58,265 bases of DNA, taken from the NCBI GenBank assembly GCA_949959185.1, contig CATLIX010000017.1, positions 1 through 58,265 of the forward strand. Reading direction: 5' to 3'. The notes beneath the pieces were generated by a model. The model was not told the DNA's origin. It saw only the letters and a program-made list of their open reading frames with translations, and made no database searches. Made by a program: the position numbers and the translations under genes. The stretch is from an uncultured Eubacterium sp. (GTDB lineage: Bacteria; Bacillota; Clostridia; Lachnospirales; Lachnospiraceae). Positions 42,517-51,098 of this stretch are shown here, piece after piece (position 1 is the stretch's first letter; every line of letters starts with the position of its first letter).

Positions 42517-43395
42517 ATGAAAGGAATTATTCTGGCGGGAGGCGCCGGAACCAGGCTGTACCCGCTGACAAAGGCTATTTCCAAGCAGATTATGCCGGTG
42601 TATGACAAACCCATGATTTATTATCCCCTGTCGACGCTGATGCTGGCAGGGATTCGGGAGGTGCTGATTATTTCCACACCCAGGGATTTGCCGGTGTTTG
42701 AGGATTTGCTGGGAGACGGAAGCCAGCTCGGCATGAAATTTGCGTATGCAGTACAGACGGAGCCCAGGGGGCTGGCAGACGCTTTTATTATCGGCGCTGA
42801 TTTTATCGGTAAAGACGCTGTGGCACTGGTGCTTGGAGACAATATTTTTTACGGGCAGAGTTTTTCAAAGGTGCTGCTGAATGCGGCCAGTCGGACGGAG
42901 AGCCAGCCGGGAGCCACGATTTTCGGTTACTATGTGCGAGACCCCAGAGAGTACGGTGTGGTGGAATTTGATGAAGCAGGAACTGCCATTTCCATTGAGG
43001 AAAAACCGGAACATCCCAAATCCAACTATGCGGTACCGGGACTGTATTTCTATGACAATGACGTGGTGGAGATTGCCAGGAATGTGAAACCTTCCGGCCG
43101 GGGAGAAATTGAGATTACCAGTGTCAATAACGAGTATCTGAGCCGTGGGAACCTGAAAGTGGAAACCCTGGGCCGGGGATTTGCCTGGCTGGACACCGGG
43201 AACCACGATATGCTGCTGGCAGCGGCTGATTTTGTGTCAGCATTCCAGAAACGGCAGGGAATGTATATTTCCTGTATTGAAGAAATCGCTTACAAGCGGG
43301 GCTTTATTGATGCGGAGCAGCTGAAAAAGCTGGCGGAACCTTTGCTGAAAACAGAATACGGACAGTATCTGATGGAAATTGCGGCAGGGCTGTAA
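42517..43395 (+). CDS. rfbA: Glucose-1-phosphate thymidylyltransferase
   Basis: RfbA (RmlA) makes dTDP-glucose from dTTP and glucose-1-phosphate, the first step of dTDP-rhamnose synthesis. The 292-residue product begins [24 protein letters not shown], with the nucleotide loop [34 protein letters not shown] and [20 protein letters not shown]. The open frame extends 40 codons upstream through the repeat module, but AGGAGGAG at 42505-42512 fixes the ATG at 42517. rfbC follows after 29 bases. Confidence 0.97.
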   Translation: MKGIILAGGAGTRLYPLTKAISKQIMPVYDKPMIYYPLSTLMLAGIREVLIISTPRDLPVFEDLLGDGSQLGMKFAYAVQTEPRGLADAFIIGADFIGKDAVALVLGDNIFYGQSFSKVLLNAASRTESQPGATIFGYYVRDPREYGVVEFDEAGTAISIEEKPEHPKSNYAVPGLYFYDNDVVEIARNVKPSGRGEIEITSVNNEYLSRGNLKVETLGRGFAWLDTGNHDMLLAAADFVSAFQKRQGMYISCIEEIAYKRGFIDAEQLKKLAEPLLKTEYGQYLMEIAAGL

Positions 43396-43424
43396 TGTAA
43401 AAGGCAACACATAAGGAGAAATCA

Positions 43425-44006
43425 ATGGGAAAGATTAAAGTGACGGATAACTGCAACGGAATTGCAGGGCTGAAAGTAATTGAGCCGGCAGTGTTCGGCG
43501 ATGCCAGAGGCTATTTTATGGAAACCTATAATTATAATGATTTTGCAGAGGCAGGCATTGACTGCACCTTTGTGCAGGATAATCAGTCCGCCTCCAGAAA
43601 AGGTGTTTTGCGGGGGCTGCATTTTCAGATTAACTATCCTCAGGATAAACTGGTCCGGGTGGTAAGAGGACAGGTGTTTGACGTGGCTGTGGATTTGCGT
43701 GAGGGCTCCGAAACCTTTGGAAAATGGTTTGGTGTTACTCTGTCTGAAGAAAATAAAAAGCAGTTTTTTATTCCGAAAGGATTTGCCCACGGATTTGTGG
43801 TGCTGTCCGATTATGCGGAGTTTTGCTATAAGGTAACTGATTTTTACCATCCCAATGACGAGGGAGGCCTGTTGTGGAAAGACAGCGGCATCGGTGTTCA
43901 GTGGCCCATGCCGGAGGGCATGACCGAGGAGGAGCTGATTCTGTCAGATAAGGACAAAGTCTGGGGCGGTATTGAGGAGTATATAAGCAACAAAAAGGAA
44001 AGGTAG
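43425..44006 (+). CDS. rfbC: dTDP-4-dehydrorhamnose 3,5-epimerase
   Basis: RfbC (RmlC) epimerises C3 and C5 of dTDP-4-keto-6-deoxyglucose. The 193-residue cupin has FGDARGYFMETYNYNDF, FVQDNQSASRKGVLRGLHFQ with the catalytic His (LRGLHFQ), QDKLVRVVRGQVFDVAVDLR and IPKGFAHGFVVLSD. AAGGAG precedes the ATG. With rfbA, rfbB and the distant rfbD it completes the rhamnose pathway. Confidence 0.96.
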   Translation: MGKIKVTDNCNGIAGLKVIEPAVFGDARGYFMETYNYNDFAEAGIDCTFVQDNQSASRKGVLRGLHFQINYPQDKLVRVVRGQVFDVAVDLREGSETFGKWFGVTLSEENKKQFFIPKGFAHGFVVLSDYAEFCYKVTDFYHPNDEGGLLWKDSGIGVQWPMPEGMTEEELILSDKDKVWGGIEEYISNKKER

Positions 44007-44015
44007 GAGGATGCA

Positions 44016-46085
44016 ATGAAAAAGAGGATTTTAGCGTTATTCCTGGCAGGAGTTATGACCTTTACCATGGCTCCCGCAGAAGCATTTGCAACAGCGCCCG
44101 GCGGAGAATCATCTGCTTCACCGGAAACAGAAGAAACGGTTCCGGAAAAAGAGGATGCTGCAGATACAGAGGAAGATATTTCTTTTCAGAAAGACAGTAT
44201 TGACGTAACGGATGAGATGTTTTCAGATACTTCTGAACCGGTGGAACTGCCGGAACGGATGATTCCGGAAGAAACGGAGTCGGAAACAGAATCCGAACTG
44301 CCGGAAGACTGGACGCCTCCTGTGGGCGGAATGGTGCGGCCGGAAGTCATTGAGCTGCCGGAAGGGGCTGCGGATTCCCTGGATACCTTGGATTTAACAG
44401 AGAATGAAGACGGAGAACTGCTGTACCGTTCCAAAGTTCTGGGCTCTCAGCAGTACAGTTCTCCCTGGGATATTTATTCTTCCAATTATATCTATAATCG
44501 CCTGAATGAAAAGGAGAGGACATTTTGGGATGCGCTGGATCTGGTTTCTCTGGAATACCTGACCGGTGTTCAGAATGGAGTAAACCAGCCTTTAGATGGT
44601 GAAATATACTATATATCAGAGAAAGGAATTAGCTTCACTTCTCTGGGAATAAGTGTGGACAGAGCAGCGGATCTGTTTCTTCTGTTTACCTATTCCAATC
44701 CCCAGTATTATTTCTGGGATCAGGGCTTCCTGAGAACTTCCAGCGCCATGTACCCTCTTTTTTATGACGCTTTTGCCAATGGAGCAGCAAGGGCGGCGGA
44801 AACGGCCAAAGTAAAGGCTCAGATTGACGCTATGGAAGCTCAGATTGCAGCGGGAGCTACAGAACTGGAAAAGATTCAGATTGCCCATGACCTGATTATC
44901 CGGAAGGTAATGTATGATCACGGCATCAATCTGAATAATCCGGGAGCGTCCCAGACTCAGAATCCGTATCATCAGAGTGCCTACAGTGTATTTGCTACAG
45001 ATTATACCGTATGTGCCGGATACACCAAAGCCTTTACCCTTTTGATGAACGGAGCGGGTATTGACGCCATAAGTGTGACAAGTCATAACCATGCCTGGAA
45101 TCTGGTGGCTATCAATGATTCCTGGTATCAGATTGACTGTACCTGGGATGATATGGACGGGGAGTCTGGCCGGGATTTGATGTATGGATATTTTAACCGC
45201 AGTTCAGCCATGATTACCGGGGCTCTTGATCAGCAGGGTTCCCACAGAATGGAAGCATTCTATACGGGCATGGTGCCGGTTTGCAGCCAGGATTCCGGAG
45301 CTGCCCCGGACAGTATCGGAACTTATGCAACGCCCGCAGCTCAGACGGCTGCACCGGTTATTACCCAGCAGTATACGGGGGATAAAGTGGCGGTAACTCT
45401 GACTTCCGCTACGCCGGGGGCAGAGATATATTATACCATAGATTCCACCAACCCATCTTCTTCTGCCACCCGTTGCTTTTACTACAGAGGAGCCTTTGCA
45501 GCAGATCCCAATACGGTGATCAATGCTGTGGCAGTTTGCGATACACTCTGGGACAGCGGAATTTCCACAGTCAGAACAGAGGAAAAAACTTACACGGTGA
45601 AATTTGATGCCAGAGGCGGAAGCAAGGTATCTTCACAGAAGGTTTCAGCAGGTACGAAGGCGAAGAAACCGTCTAATCCCAAACGCGGGAAATACAGTTT
45701 TGAAGGCTGGTATACCAGCAAAAATTATAAGACGAAGTGGGATTTCAGCAAAAAAGTAACCAAAGACATGACCCTTTATGCAAAGTGGAAAAAGGTTTCT
45801 GTAAAGCAGGTTACCATTAACAAAGTCACAAATGTTTCCGGTAAGAAAATGAAGGTAACTCTGAAGAAGGTCAGCGGCGCCAAAGGGTACGAAATCCGCT
45901 ATGCCACCAATTCCAGTATGAAATCTTCCAGACGGGTAACCAGTACATCCACCGGCAAGACTATAAAGAAGCTGAAAAAAGGAAAGACATATTATGTGCA
46001 GGCCAGGGCATACAAGAAAGATTCCAAAGGAAAGAAAGTATATGGCTCCTGGAGTAAGAAAAAGACAGTTGTCATTCAGAAATAG
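44016..46085 (+). CDS. Secreted transglutaminase-like protein with InlB and Fn3-like repeats
   Basis: The 689-residue product has a signal peptide (about residues 1-26) and a Glu/Ser-rich acidic linker (about 30-135). A transglutaminase-like core follows with Cys333 (TVCAGYTKAF), His359 (SHNHAWNLV) and Asp374 (YQIDCTWDD), the complete catalytic triad. Then come a chitobiase C-terminal-like domain (about 445-525, AEIYYTIDSTNPS), one InlB B-repeat (about 527-595, VKFDARGGSKVSSQK, FEGWYTSKNYKTKWDFS) and a basic Fn3-like domain ending KTVVIQK. It starts ten bases after rfbC behind AGGAGG. It may crosslink or cleave proteins at the cell surface; the triad alone does not tell which. Confidence 0.85.
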   Translation: MKKRILALFLAGVMTFTMAPAEAFATAPGGESSASPETEETVPEKEDAADTEEDISFQKDSIDVTDEMFSDTSEPVELPERMIPEETESETESELPEDWTPPVGGMVRPEVIELPEGAADSLDTLDLTENEDGELLYRSKVLGSQQYSSPWDIYSSNYIYNRLNEKERTFWDALDLVSLEYLTGVQNGVNQPLDGEIYYISEKGISFTSLGISVDRAADLFLLFTYSNPQYYFWDQGFLRTSSAMYPLFYDAFANGAARAAETAKVKAQIDAMEAQIAAGATELEKIQIAHDLIIRKVMYDHGINLNNPGASQTQNPYHQSAYSVFATDYTVCAGYTKAFTLLMNGAGIDAISVTSHNHAWNLVAINDSWYQIDCTWDDMDGESGRDLMYGYFNRSSAMITGALDQQGSHRMEAFYTGMVPVCSQDSGAAPDSIGTYATPAAQTAAPVITQQYTGDKVAVTLTSATPGAEIYYTIDSTNPSSSATRCFYYRGAFAADPNTVINAVAVCDTLWDSGISTVRTEEKTYTVKFDARGGSKVSSQKVSAGTKAKKPSNPKRGKYSFEGWYTSKNYKTKWDFSKKVTKDMTLYAKWKKVSVKQVTINKVTNVSGKKMKVTLKKVSGAKGYEIRYATNSSMKSSRRVTSTSTGKTIKKLKKGKTYYVQARAYKKDSKGKKVYGSWSKKKTVVIQK

Positions 46086-46111
46086 GAAGTGAATCAGAAA
46101 TCAGCCGGGAA

Positions 46112-46150
46112 GGGCGGGCAAGAAGCAATTGTTTTTGCCCGCCTCTTTTT
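46112..46150 (+). terminator. Rho-independent terminator after the transglutaminase-like gene
   Basis: GGCGGGCAA (46113-46121) pairs with TTGCCCGCC (46135-46143), followed by TCTTTTT. It closes the rfb operon. Confidence 0.9.
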
Positions 46151-46214
46151 GATCTTTCTACAGGGAGTATGACGAAATGTAACATATGATGTTGCGTGGG
46201 TACAGGGAAATTGC

Positions 46215-46243
46215 TTGTACAAAATGATGTATTAGGATATGAT
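46215..46243 (+). promoter_or_regulatory. Promoter for the XRE regulator pair
   Basis: TTGTAC (46215-46220) and TATGAT (46238-46243) with 17-base spacing. The leader to the GTG at 46340 is about 90 bases. Confidence 0.55.
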
Positions 46244-46339
46244 GGTAATGGCAAAGGGATTGGAAGGTATACCTTATGGAACATTAGCAGTTCAATAAGT
46301 ATATATTGCTGGTAAAGGAAGCAGAGAGGGGGCTCAATT

Positions 46340-46816
46340 GTGGAAATTGGTACAAAAATTGCCCATGCAAGGAGAGAGATGGGAATGACACAGGGAGAAC
46401 TGGCAGATAAGATGTCTGTCACAAGGCAGACGGTATCCAGATGGGAAACGGGAACCGCGCTTCCTGATGTTGAAAAAGTGGCAGGCCTTGCAGATATTTT
46501 GCAGGTATCCTGCGATTATCTTTTAAAGGAACAGTTGCCGGCCTCTGAAGAAAAATTATCAGCGGAAGATGAAAGAACGCCGGAACATGCAAGCTCTGTC
46601 ACAAAATTACTTTCCGGTATCGAAGGGAAACATGTCCGCATATCTTTTTATGACGATGAGGAGGATATGGATGTATGGGAGCGAATCTGCAGAATAGATG
46701 GTTTTGAAGGAAACTGGGTCAGAGTTGCCATACAGCATAAAAACAGAGAACAGAAAAAACTGATAGCCCTTTCCTCGGTGCTTTCATTTGAAATTGTGGA
46801 TGAAGGAGGCTGTTAA
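46340..46816 (+). CDS. XRE-family transcriptional regulator with a novel C-terminal module
   Basis: The 158-residue product has an N-terminal helix-turn-helix (about residues 1-62: ARREMGMTQGELADKMSVTR, QTVSRWETGTALPDVEKVAGLADILQVSCDYLL). A linker leads to a C-terminal module of about 65 residues beginning GKHVRISFYDDEEDMDVWERI and containing NWVRVAIQHKNREQKKLIALSSVLSFEIV. The same module is found in the next gene. The start is GTG at 46340 after GAGAGGGGG. The target genes are unknown; autoregulation is likely given its own promoter. Confidence 0.85.
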   Translation: MEIGTKIAHARREMGMTQGELADKMSVTRQTVSRWETGTALPDVEKVAGLADILQVSCDYLLKEQLPASEEKLSAEDERTPEHASSVTKLLSGIEGKHVRISFYDDEEDMDVWERICRIDGFEGNWVRVAIQHKNREQKKLIALSSVLSFEIVDEGGC

Positions 46817-46818
46817 AT

Positions 46819-47178
46819 ATGGAGATTTTATATAAGATGGGGGCAATTTTCGGATTGCTTGCATTTTTTCAGGTAAGTGCAGTTGCCGCCAGACTTCGTC
46901 GGCTGGAACGCAGTGAAAACGGTGTACTGCACGCAGAGCGAAGCAGTGTGAAAGATGATATGACAAAAATACTCGCTCCTTATACAGGAAAAAGAATACA
47001 ACTGGATTTTTATGAAAATGAGGAAGATATGGATTTGATAAATATCAGCAAACAGAATAAAATCATTTTACTGGATATGGATGAAAAATGGGCGCTGGTT
47101 CGCATTGAAACATCAAAAAATCACAGAGATAAACTGATACGCATTTCTTCCATAAAAGGGGTGTCCTGTGGGGAATGA
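46819..47178 (+). CDS. Small membrane-anchored partner sharing the regulator's C-terminal module
   Basis: The 119-residue product has one N-terminal hydrophobic helix (about residues 6-24, MGAIFGLLAFFQVSAVAAR), a charged linker, and a C-terminal module with GKRIQLDFYENEEDMD...KWALVRIETSKNHRDKLIRISSIKGV. That module aligns residue by residue with the C terminus of the preceding XRE protein (shared FY-EEDMD, W-x-x-V, KLI-x-x-SS). It starts two bases after the regulator's stop codon, so the two are co-translated. A membrane anchor that binds or titrates the regulator through the shared module is an inference. I know no named family for it. Confidence 0.75.
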   Translation: MEILYKMGAIFGLLAFFQVSAVAARLRRLERSENGVLHAERSSVKDDMTKILAPYTGKRIQLDFYENEEDMDLINISKQNKIILLDMDEKWALVRIETSKNHRDKLIRISSIKGVSCGE

Positions 47179-47218
47179 TATGGGTGAGAAAATAAGATTT
47201 GAATTGTCTGTAAAAACA

Positions 47219-47273
47219 CTGTTTCGCCGGACTGTCAGATACATTGATACCTGACAGTCCATGGCCGAAACAG
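47219..47273. terminator. Bidirectional terminator between convergent genes
   Basis: Nested inverted repeats: outer CTGTTTCG/CGAAACAG (47219-47226 / 47266-47273) and inner GGACTGTCAG/CTGACAGTCC (47229-47238 / 47251-47260). A T-run lies on the - strand side and a short one on the + side. It serves the + strand gene ending at 47178 and the - strand gene ending at 47322. Confidence 0.8.
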
Positions 47274-47321
47274 AATTTTCAGGCTATGAAATTTTCTGAA
47301 GTTTGTCGCTGTGTTCAGCCA

Positions 47322-47804
47322 CTACTTTTTTATAACAGATATATCCTGTTTCATTGCTTCATAAGTTTCCACACTGTCTTTGTAACGGTTGTAAGTCGAG
47401 GTATAGCAGGATTCTATGGTATTTAACCGCGGCAGAATCAGATTTTCCTGTGTTAATTCAATCTTTCTGACCCTTTCTTTGAGTTCCTGTACATCGCCTT
47501 TGAGTTCCTGTACATCGCCTTTGAGTTCCTGTACATCGCCTTTCAGCAGCGCTACATCGCCTTTGAGTTCCTGTACGTCGCCTTTCAGCAGCGCTACGTC
47601 ACCTTTGAGTTCCTGTACATCGCCTTTCAGCAGTTCTACGTCGCCTTTGAGTTCCCGTACATCAGTTTTGAGCCCCTGTACATCAGTTTTGAGCCCCTGT
47701 ACATCAATTTTGAACTCCTGAATATCATCTTTGAGTCCCTGTATATCTTCCCTGACGGGGTCAAGGATTTTTGATATGGCAAGTAATAATTCATTGTCTG
47801 TCAT
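47322..47804 (-). CDS. Coiled-coil protein with 13 consecutive heptad repeats
   Basis: The 160-residue product starts MTDNELLLAISKILDPVRED and then has 13 exact seven-residue repeats of the type KGDVQEL (residues 25-115, DNA 47460-47732), ending in a short conserved-looking tail (ERVRKIELTQENLILPRLNTI...YNRYKDSVETYEAMKQDISVIKK). Unbroken heptads with Val and Leu at the core positions predict a straight, probably multimeric coiled coil. Three variants of the unit (QEL, ALL, QGL) alternate, a sign of recent duplication of 21- or 42-base units. The frame extends to an ATG at 47822, but GGAGG at 47812-47816 on this strand supports 47804. No signal peptide or membrane helix; function unknown. Confidence 0.8.
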   Translation of the reverse strand: MTDNELLLAISKILDPVREDIQGLKDDIQEFKIDVQGLKTDVQGLKTDVRELKGDVELLKGDVQELKGDVALLKGDVQELKGDVALLKGDVQELKGDVQELKGDVQELKERVRKIELTQENLILPRLNTIESCYTSTYNRYKDSVETYEAMKQDISVIKK

Positions 47805-47910
47805 TGTATCGCCTCCGTTCATTCTGTGGAGTGTTTCGCATTTCAGGTTCTCTGGTTATATCACGATATGTATCTTTTTGATTTTCATCATATTTCCCTG
47901 TTCAGGAAAA

Positions 47911-47939
47911 AGTATAACACAGGACAGAAGAAAAGTCTA
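47911..47939 (-). promoter_or_regulatory. Promoter for the heptad-repeat gene
   Basis: On the - strand, TAGACT (47939-47934) and TATACT (47916-47911) with 17-base spacing. The leader to 47804 is about 100 bases. Confidence 0.5.
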
Positions 47940-47954
47940 CGGAGCTGCCGGTAA

Positions 47955-48662
47955 TTATTCTTTGATACAATTCCAGGTCAGCGTCACATAAGATTTTGTC
48001 TTTGCATGATACATGGTCACGGTAATATAATCCAGATTTCCTTTAAAGGCCACTTTTTTGGAAAAAGAAGATTTTTTGCAGGAACTGATTTCATAAGTGC
48101 CGGAGCCATACTGCATTTTCATGGAAGAAATTTTCCACCCTTTTGCAGCTTTGATGGAAACGGTTTCCTTTTTCATTTCGGAGGTATGAAAATAATTATA
48201 TTCCGTGGCATAATTAAAACGCGGTGTGAAATCTTTTTTGCCCACCTTAAAAGAAGCCAGAGGATTGGCATATTCTTTTACGGTGATTCTGGAGGAAAGG
48301 GTCTGTTTGCCAATCTGAAAAGAAATATCGGCAGTGCCGGTTTTCTTAAAAAAGTAAATCCGAATGTCACCGGCCTTGTCAATCCAGGGCCTTGCAACAG
48401 AAGAATCACTGCTGGTCAGGGATTTGATACTGGAGGCTTTCGGTTTTTTGCTGCTTCCCTGCCGGTAAACCTTTAAGGTTACATAGGTGGCCGGAAGATC
48501 ATCGGGGGCACAGTAAAACACCATGTTTTTGTAGGAACCAGGAATATAATAAGTGGAAGCGGCCTCTGCGGTATCCCCCTCGCAGGGAAGGAAAAGCAGG
48601 CCGCCCGCCAGTACGGTCAGCGCAAGGAGCAGAGAAACAGATTTTTTCAATATTTTTTTCAT
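47955..48662 (-). CDS. Secreted protein of unknown function
   Basis: The 235-residue product has a basic N terminus, a hydrophobic core (SVSLLLALTVLAGGLLFLP) and a probable signal peptidase site after AEA (TAEAAS). The mature part is rich in Lys, Ser, Tyr and Thr and looks like two beta-sandwich (Ig-like) units: VTLKVYRQGSSKKPKASSIKSLTSSDSSVARP resembles bacterial Ig-like domains, and the C terminus DYITVTMYHAKTKSYVTLTWN ends in a beta strand. The frame continues 28 codons upstream, but GGGAGG supports the ATG at 48662. It is transcribed divergently from the wzm operon; no function is proposed. Confidence 0.75.
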   Translation of the reverse strand: MKKILKKSVSLLLALTVLAGGLLFLPCEGDTAEAASTYYIPGSYKNMVFYCAPDDLPATYVTLKVYRQGSSKKPKASSIKSLTSSDSSVARPWIDKAGDIRIYFFKKTGTADISFQIGKQTLSSRITVKEYANPLASFKVGKKDFTPRFNYATEYNYFHTSEMKKETVSIKAAKGWKISSMKMQYGSGTYEISSCKKSSFSKKVAFKGNLDYITVTMYHAKTKSYVTLTWNCIKE

Positions 48663-48795
48663 AGTAAAGACCTCCCGTAAAATATTTGAGTGAAACAGAA
48701 CATTTGCGTTAATAATAAAGGTAACATATTTAGCCTGAAAAAACAATGGCGTCAGGGTAAGAGAATTATTAAGAATTATTAAGAGATTACAATAT

Positions 48796-48824
48796 TTGCT
48801 TATTTTGGAGAATAATGGTATAAT
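48796..48824 (+). promoter_or_regulatory. Strong promoter of the wzm-wzt glycan operon
   Basis: TTGCTT (48796-48801) and TATAAT (48819-48824) with 17-base spacing and TGG before the -10. The leader to wzm is about 55 bases. Genes from 48887 to 58011 follow in one direction without a clear terminator. Confidence 0.75.
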
Positions 48825-48886
48825 ACCCTGAAAGCTGAGAGATATGCATTTTTCTCACCAACTAAAAAAAGGATCAGGATTAATTT

Positions 48887-49714
48887 ATGAACGATACATC
48901 AGGAAATATCCTTACGGAGATAGTCCAAAACCGCCGGCTCATCAGAAGTCTGGCCAAAAATGATTTCAAAACCAAATTTGCAGGTTCTTATCTGGGAACT
49001 ATCTGGGCCTTTGTACAGCCGGTGGTCACCGTACTGATTTACTGGTTTGTCTTTGACAAGGCCATAGGCATGAGGGTTTCCATACGGAGCGAACTTCCCC
49101 TGCCTTATGTACTGTGGCTGGTGGCAGGCATTGTGCCCTGGTTTTTCTTTTCAGACTGTATCAGTGCCGGAACATCCGTACTGGTGGAGTATAATTATCT
49201 GGTGAAAAAAGTGGTGTTCAATATAGATATTCTGCCGGTGGTGAAAGTATTTGCTTCCATTTTTGTACATGTGTTTTTTGTATTGTTTATGATGGGGCTT
49301 TTTCTGTGCTATGGCTATCCGCCGGATTTTTATGTGCTGCAGGCACTGTACTACAGTGCCGGGGTATTGCTGCTGGCGCTGGGATTAAGCTATTTTACCA
49401 GTGCAGTGTCAGTGTTTTTTCCGGATATGCGCCAGATTGTGAATATTGCCCTGCAGGTGGGGATCTGGATGACTCCTATTATGTGGAATCTGGACGATAT
49501 GAGGGAGAAAATACCTTCTTTTCTGCTGATTATACTGAAATGCAATCCCCTCTATTATATTGTGATGGGATACCGGGAAACATTTATCGACAAAGTCTGG
49601 TTCTGGGAACATCCGGGCATGACCGTGTATTTCTGGGCTTTCACCGGAATTGTATGCCTGCTGGGCGTAAAAATATTCAAACGGCTGAAAATACATTTTG
49701 CAGATGTGCTGTAA
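48887..49714 (+). CDS. wzm: Polysaccharide ABC transporter permease Wzm
   Basis: The 275-residue ABC-2 type permease exports completed lipid-linked polysaccharide. It has an N-terminal amphipathic gate region (RRLIRSLAKNDFKTKFAGSYLGTIWAFVQPVVTVLIYWFVF), six helices, and the characteristic GIWMTPIMWNLDDMREKIP and KCNPLYYIVMGYRE segments of the TagG/Wzm/KpsM family. It may equally be called TagG or RfbA-type. The ATPase Wzt follows 75 bases later. Confidence 0.93.
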   Translation: MNDTSGNILTEIVQNRRLIRSLAKNDFKTKFAGSYLGTIWAFVQPVVTVLIYWFVFDKAIGMRVSIRSELPLPYVLWLVAGIVPWFFFSDCISAGTSVLVEYNYLVKKVVFNIDILPVVKVFASIFVHVFFVLFMMGLFLCYGYPPDFYVLQALYYSAGVLLLALGLSYFTSAVSVFFPDMRQIVNIALQVGIWMTPIMWNLDDMREKIPSFLLIILKCNPLYYIVMGYRETFIDKVWFWEHPGMTVYFWAFTGIVCLLGVKIFKRLKIHFADVL

Positions 49715-49789
49715 GAAGTTCGGACGCAGCCGCAGACAGAATCGGATGTTCCTCACGTGAATGTTGAAGCAGGCATAAAGGAGTAAAAC

Positions 49790-51052
49790 ATGCAGGAGAC
49801 AGCAATTAAAATAACCGGAGTCAGCAAAATATATAAACTTTACGATACGCCGTCTGCCCGGCTGAAAGACGCCCTGGGGCTTTCCCGCAGGCAGGTATAC
49901 CGGGAACATGCGGCCCTTCACGATATCACGCTGGAAATAAAAAAGGGCGAGACTGTGGGTATTATCGGTACCAACGGTTCCGGAAAATCCACTCTGCTGA
50001 AAATTATTACGGGGGTGATTCGCCAGACACAGGGAACCGTGGAGGTAAATGGGAGAATTTCTGCTCTGCTGGAACTGGGAGCCGGATTTAACAACGAATA
50101 TACCGGAATTGAAAATATATATTTACAGGGAACCATGATGGGATTTTCCGGAGAGGAAATAGATAAAAAAATGGCGTCCATACTGGAATTTGCAGATATC
50201 GGCGATTTTGTCCATCAGCCGGTGAAAACATATTCCAGCGGAATGTTTGTGCGTCTGGCCTTTGCAGTGGCGATTAATATTGACCCGGAAATCCTGATTG
50301 TGGACGAGGCATTGTCCGTGGGAGACGTGTTTTTTCAGTCCAAATGCTACCGGAAATTTGAGGAATTCAAAGAAATGGGCAAGACGATTCTGTTTGTGAG
50401 CCACGATTTGAGCAGCATTACTAAATACTGTGACCGGGCAGTGCTGCTGAACAAAGGGGACAAAGTGATGGAAGGCACTCCCAGGGAAGCAGTGGACCGG
50501 TTTAAAATGGCGCTGGTGGCCCAGGAAGAGGAACAGCGCAGAGAGAATTCTTCCCTGTGGCAGCCGGACCATACCGGGAAGAAATGGCGGGACAGTTTGT
50601 CGGTGAATCCGGAGACACTGGAATACGGGGATAAGAAAGCGGAAATTGTCGACTTTGCAGTGGTGGATAAAACCGGAAAAATTTCCAATGTAATTGAAAA
50701 GGGCGGCAGATTCACCATTAAAATGAAAGTGCGGTTTCAGGAAGAGGTGGCGGAGCCCATTTTTGCCATTACACTGAAAAACCGGATGGGGATTGAGCTG
50801 ACAGGCACCAATACCATGCTGGAGCAGGTGCCCATTGAGCCGAAGAAAGCCGGGGATGTCCAGACTGTCAGCTTTACCCAGAATATGAGGCTGCAGGGAG
50901 GCGAGTACCTGCTGTCTTTTGGGTGCACCGGATATGAGCAGGAAGAATTCAGGGTGCACCACAGACTGTATGATGTGTGCAGCATTGCTGTTATTTCAGA
51001 TAAAAATACCGTAGGATATTTCGATATGGAATCTGAGGTGGAGACAGAATAG
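49790..51052 (+). CDS. wzt: Polysaccharide ABC transporter ATPase Wzt with glycan-binding domain
   Basis: The 420-residue product couples ATP hydrolysis to glycan export with Wzm. The N-terminal ATPase (about residues 1-240) has Walker A IIGTNGSGKST, signature YSSGMFVRLAF and Walker B ILIVDEALSVGD with LFVSHDLSS. The C-terminal domain (about 275-415, IVDFAVVDKTGKISNVIEKGGRF, AITLKNRMGIELTGTNT, LQGGEYLLSFGC) is the Wzt_C jelly-roll type. In E. coli O9a that domain recognises the capped chain end before export. Its presence predicts that this glycan also carries a terminal modification. The ribosome binding site is AAAGGAG. Confidence 0.93.
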   Translation: MQETAIKITGVSKIYKLYDTPSARLKDALGLSRRQVYREHAALHDITLEIKKGETVGIIGTNGSGKSTLLKIITGVIRQTQGTVEVNGRISALLELGAGFNNEYTGIENIYLQGTMMGFSGEEIDKKMASILEFADIGDFVHQPVKTYSSGMFVRLAFAVAINIDPEILIVDEALSVGDVFFQSKCYRKFEEFKEMGKTILFVSHDLSSITKYCDRAVLLNKGDKVMEGTPREAVDRFKMALVAQEEEQRRENSSLWQPDHTGKKWRDSLSVNPETLEYGDKKAEIVDFAVVDKTGKISNVIEKGGRFTIKMKVRFQEEVAEPIFAITLKNRMGIELTGTNTMLEQVPIEPKKAGDVQTVSFTQNMRLQGGEYLLSFGCTGYEQEEFRVHHRLYDVCSIAVISDKNTVGYFDMESEVETE

Positions 51053-51098
51053 AATCCCGGAAGATTCGGGAGTAAATCAGATAAAGGAACAGAGCGGA

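Noticed and set aside
47416-47721. + strand 101-codon ORF of Ser/Cys/Pro repeats
   Set aside because: It is the antisense reading of the heptad-repeat gene, which has a proper ribosome binding site, promoter and coiled-coil logic.
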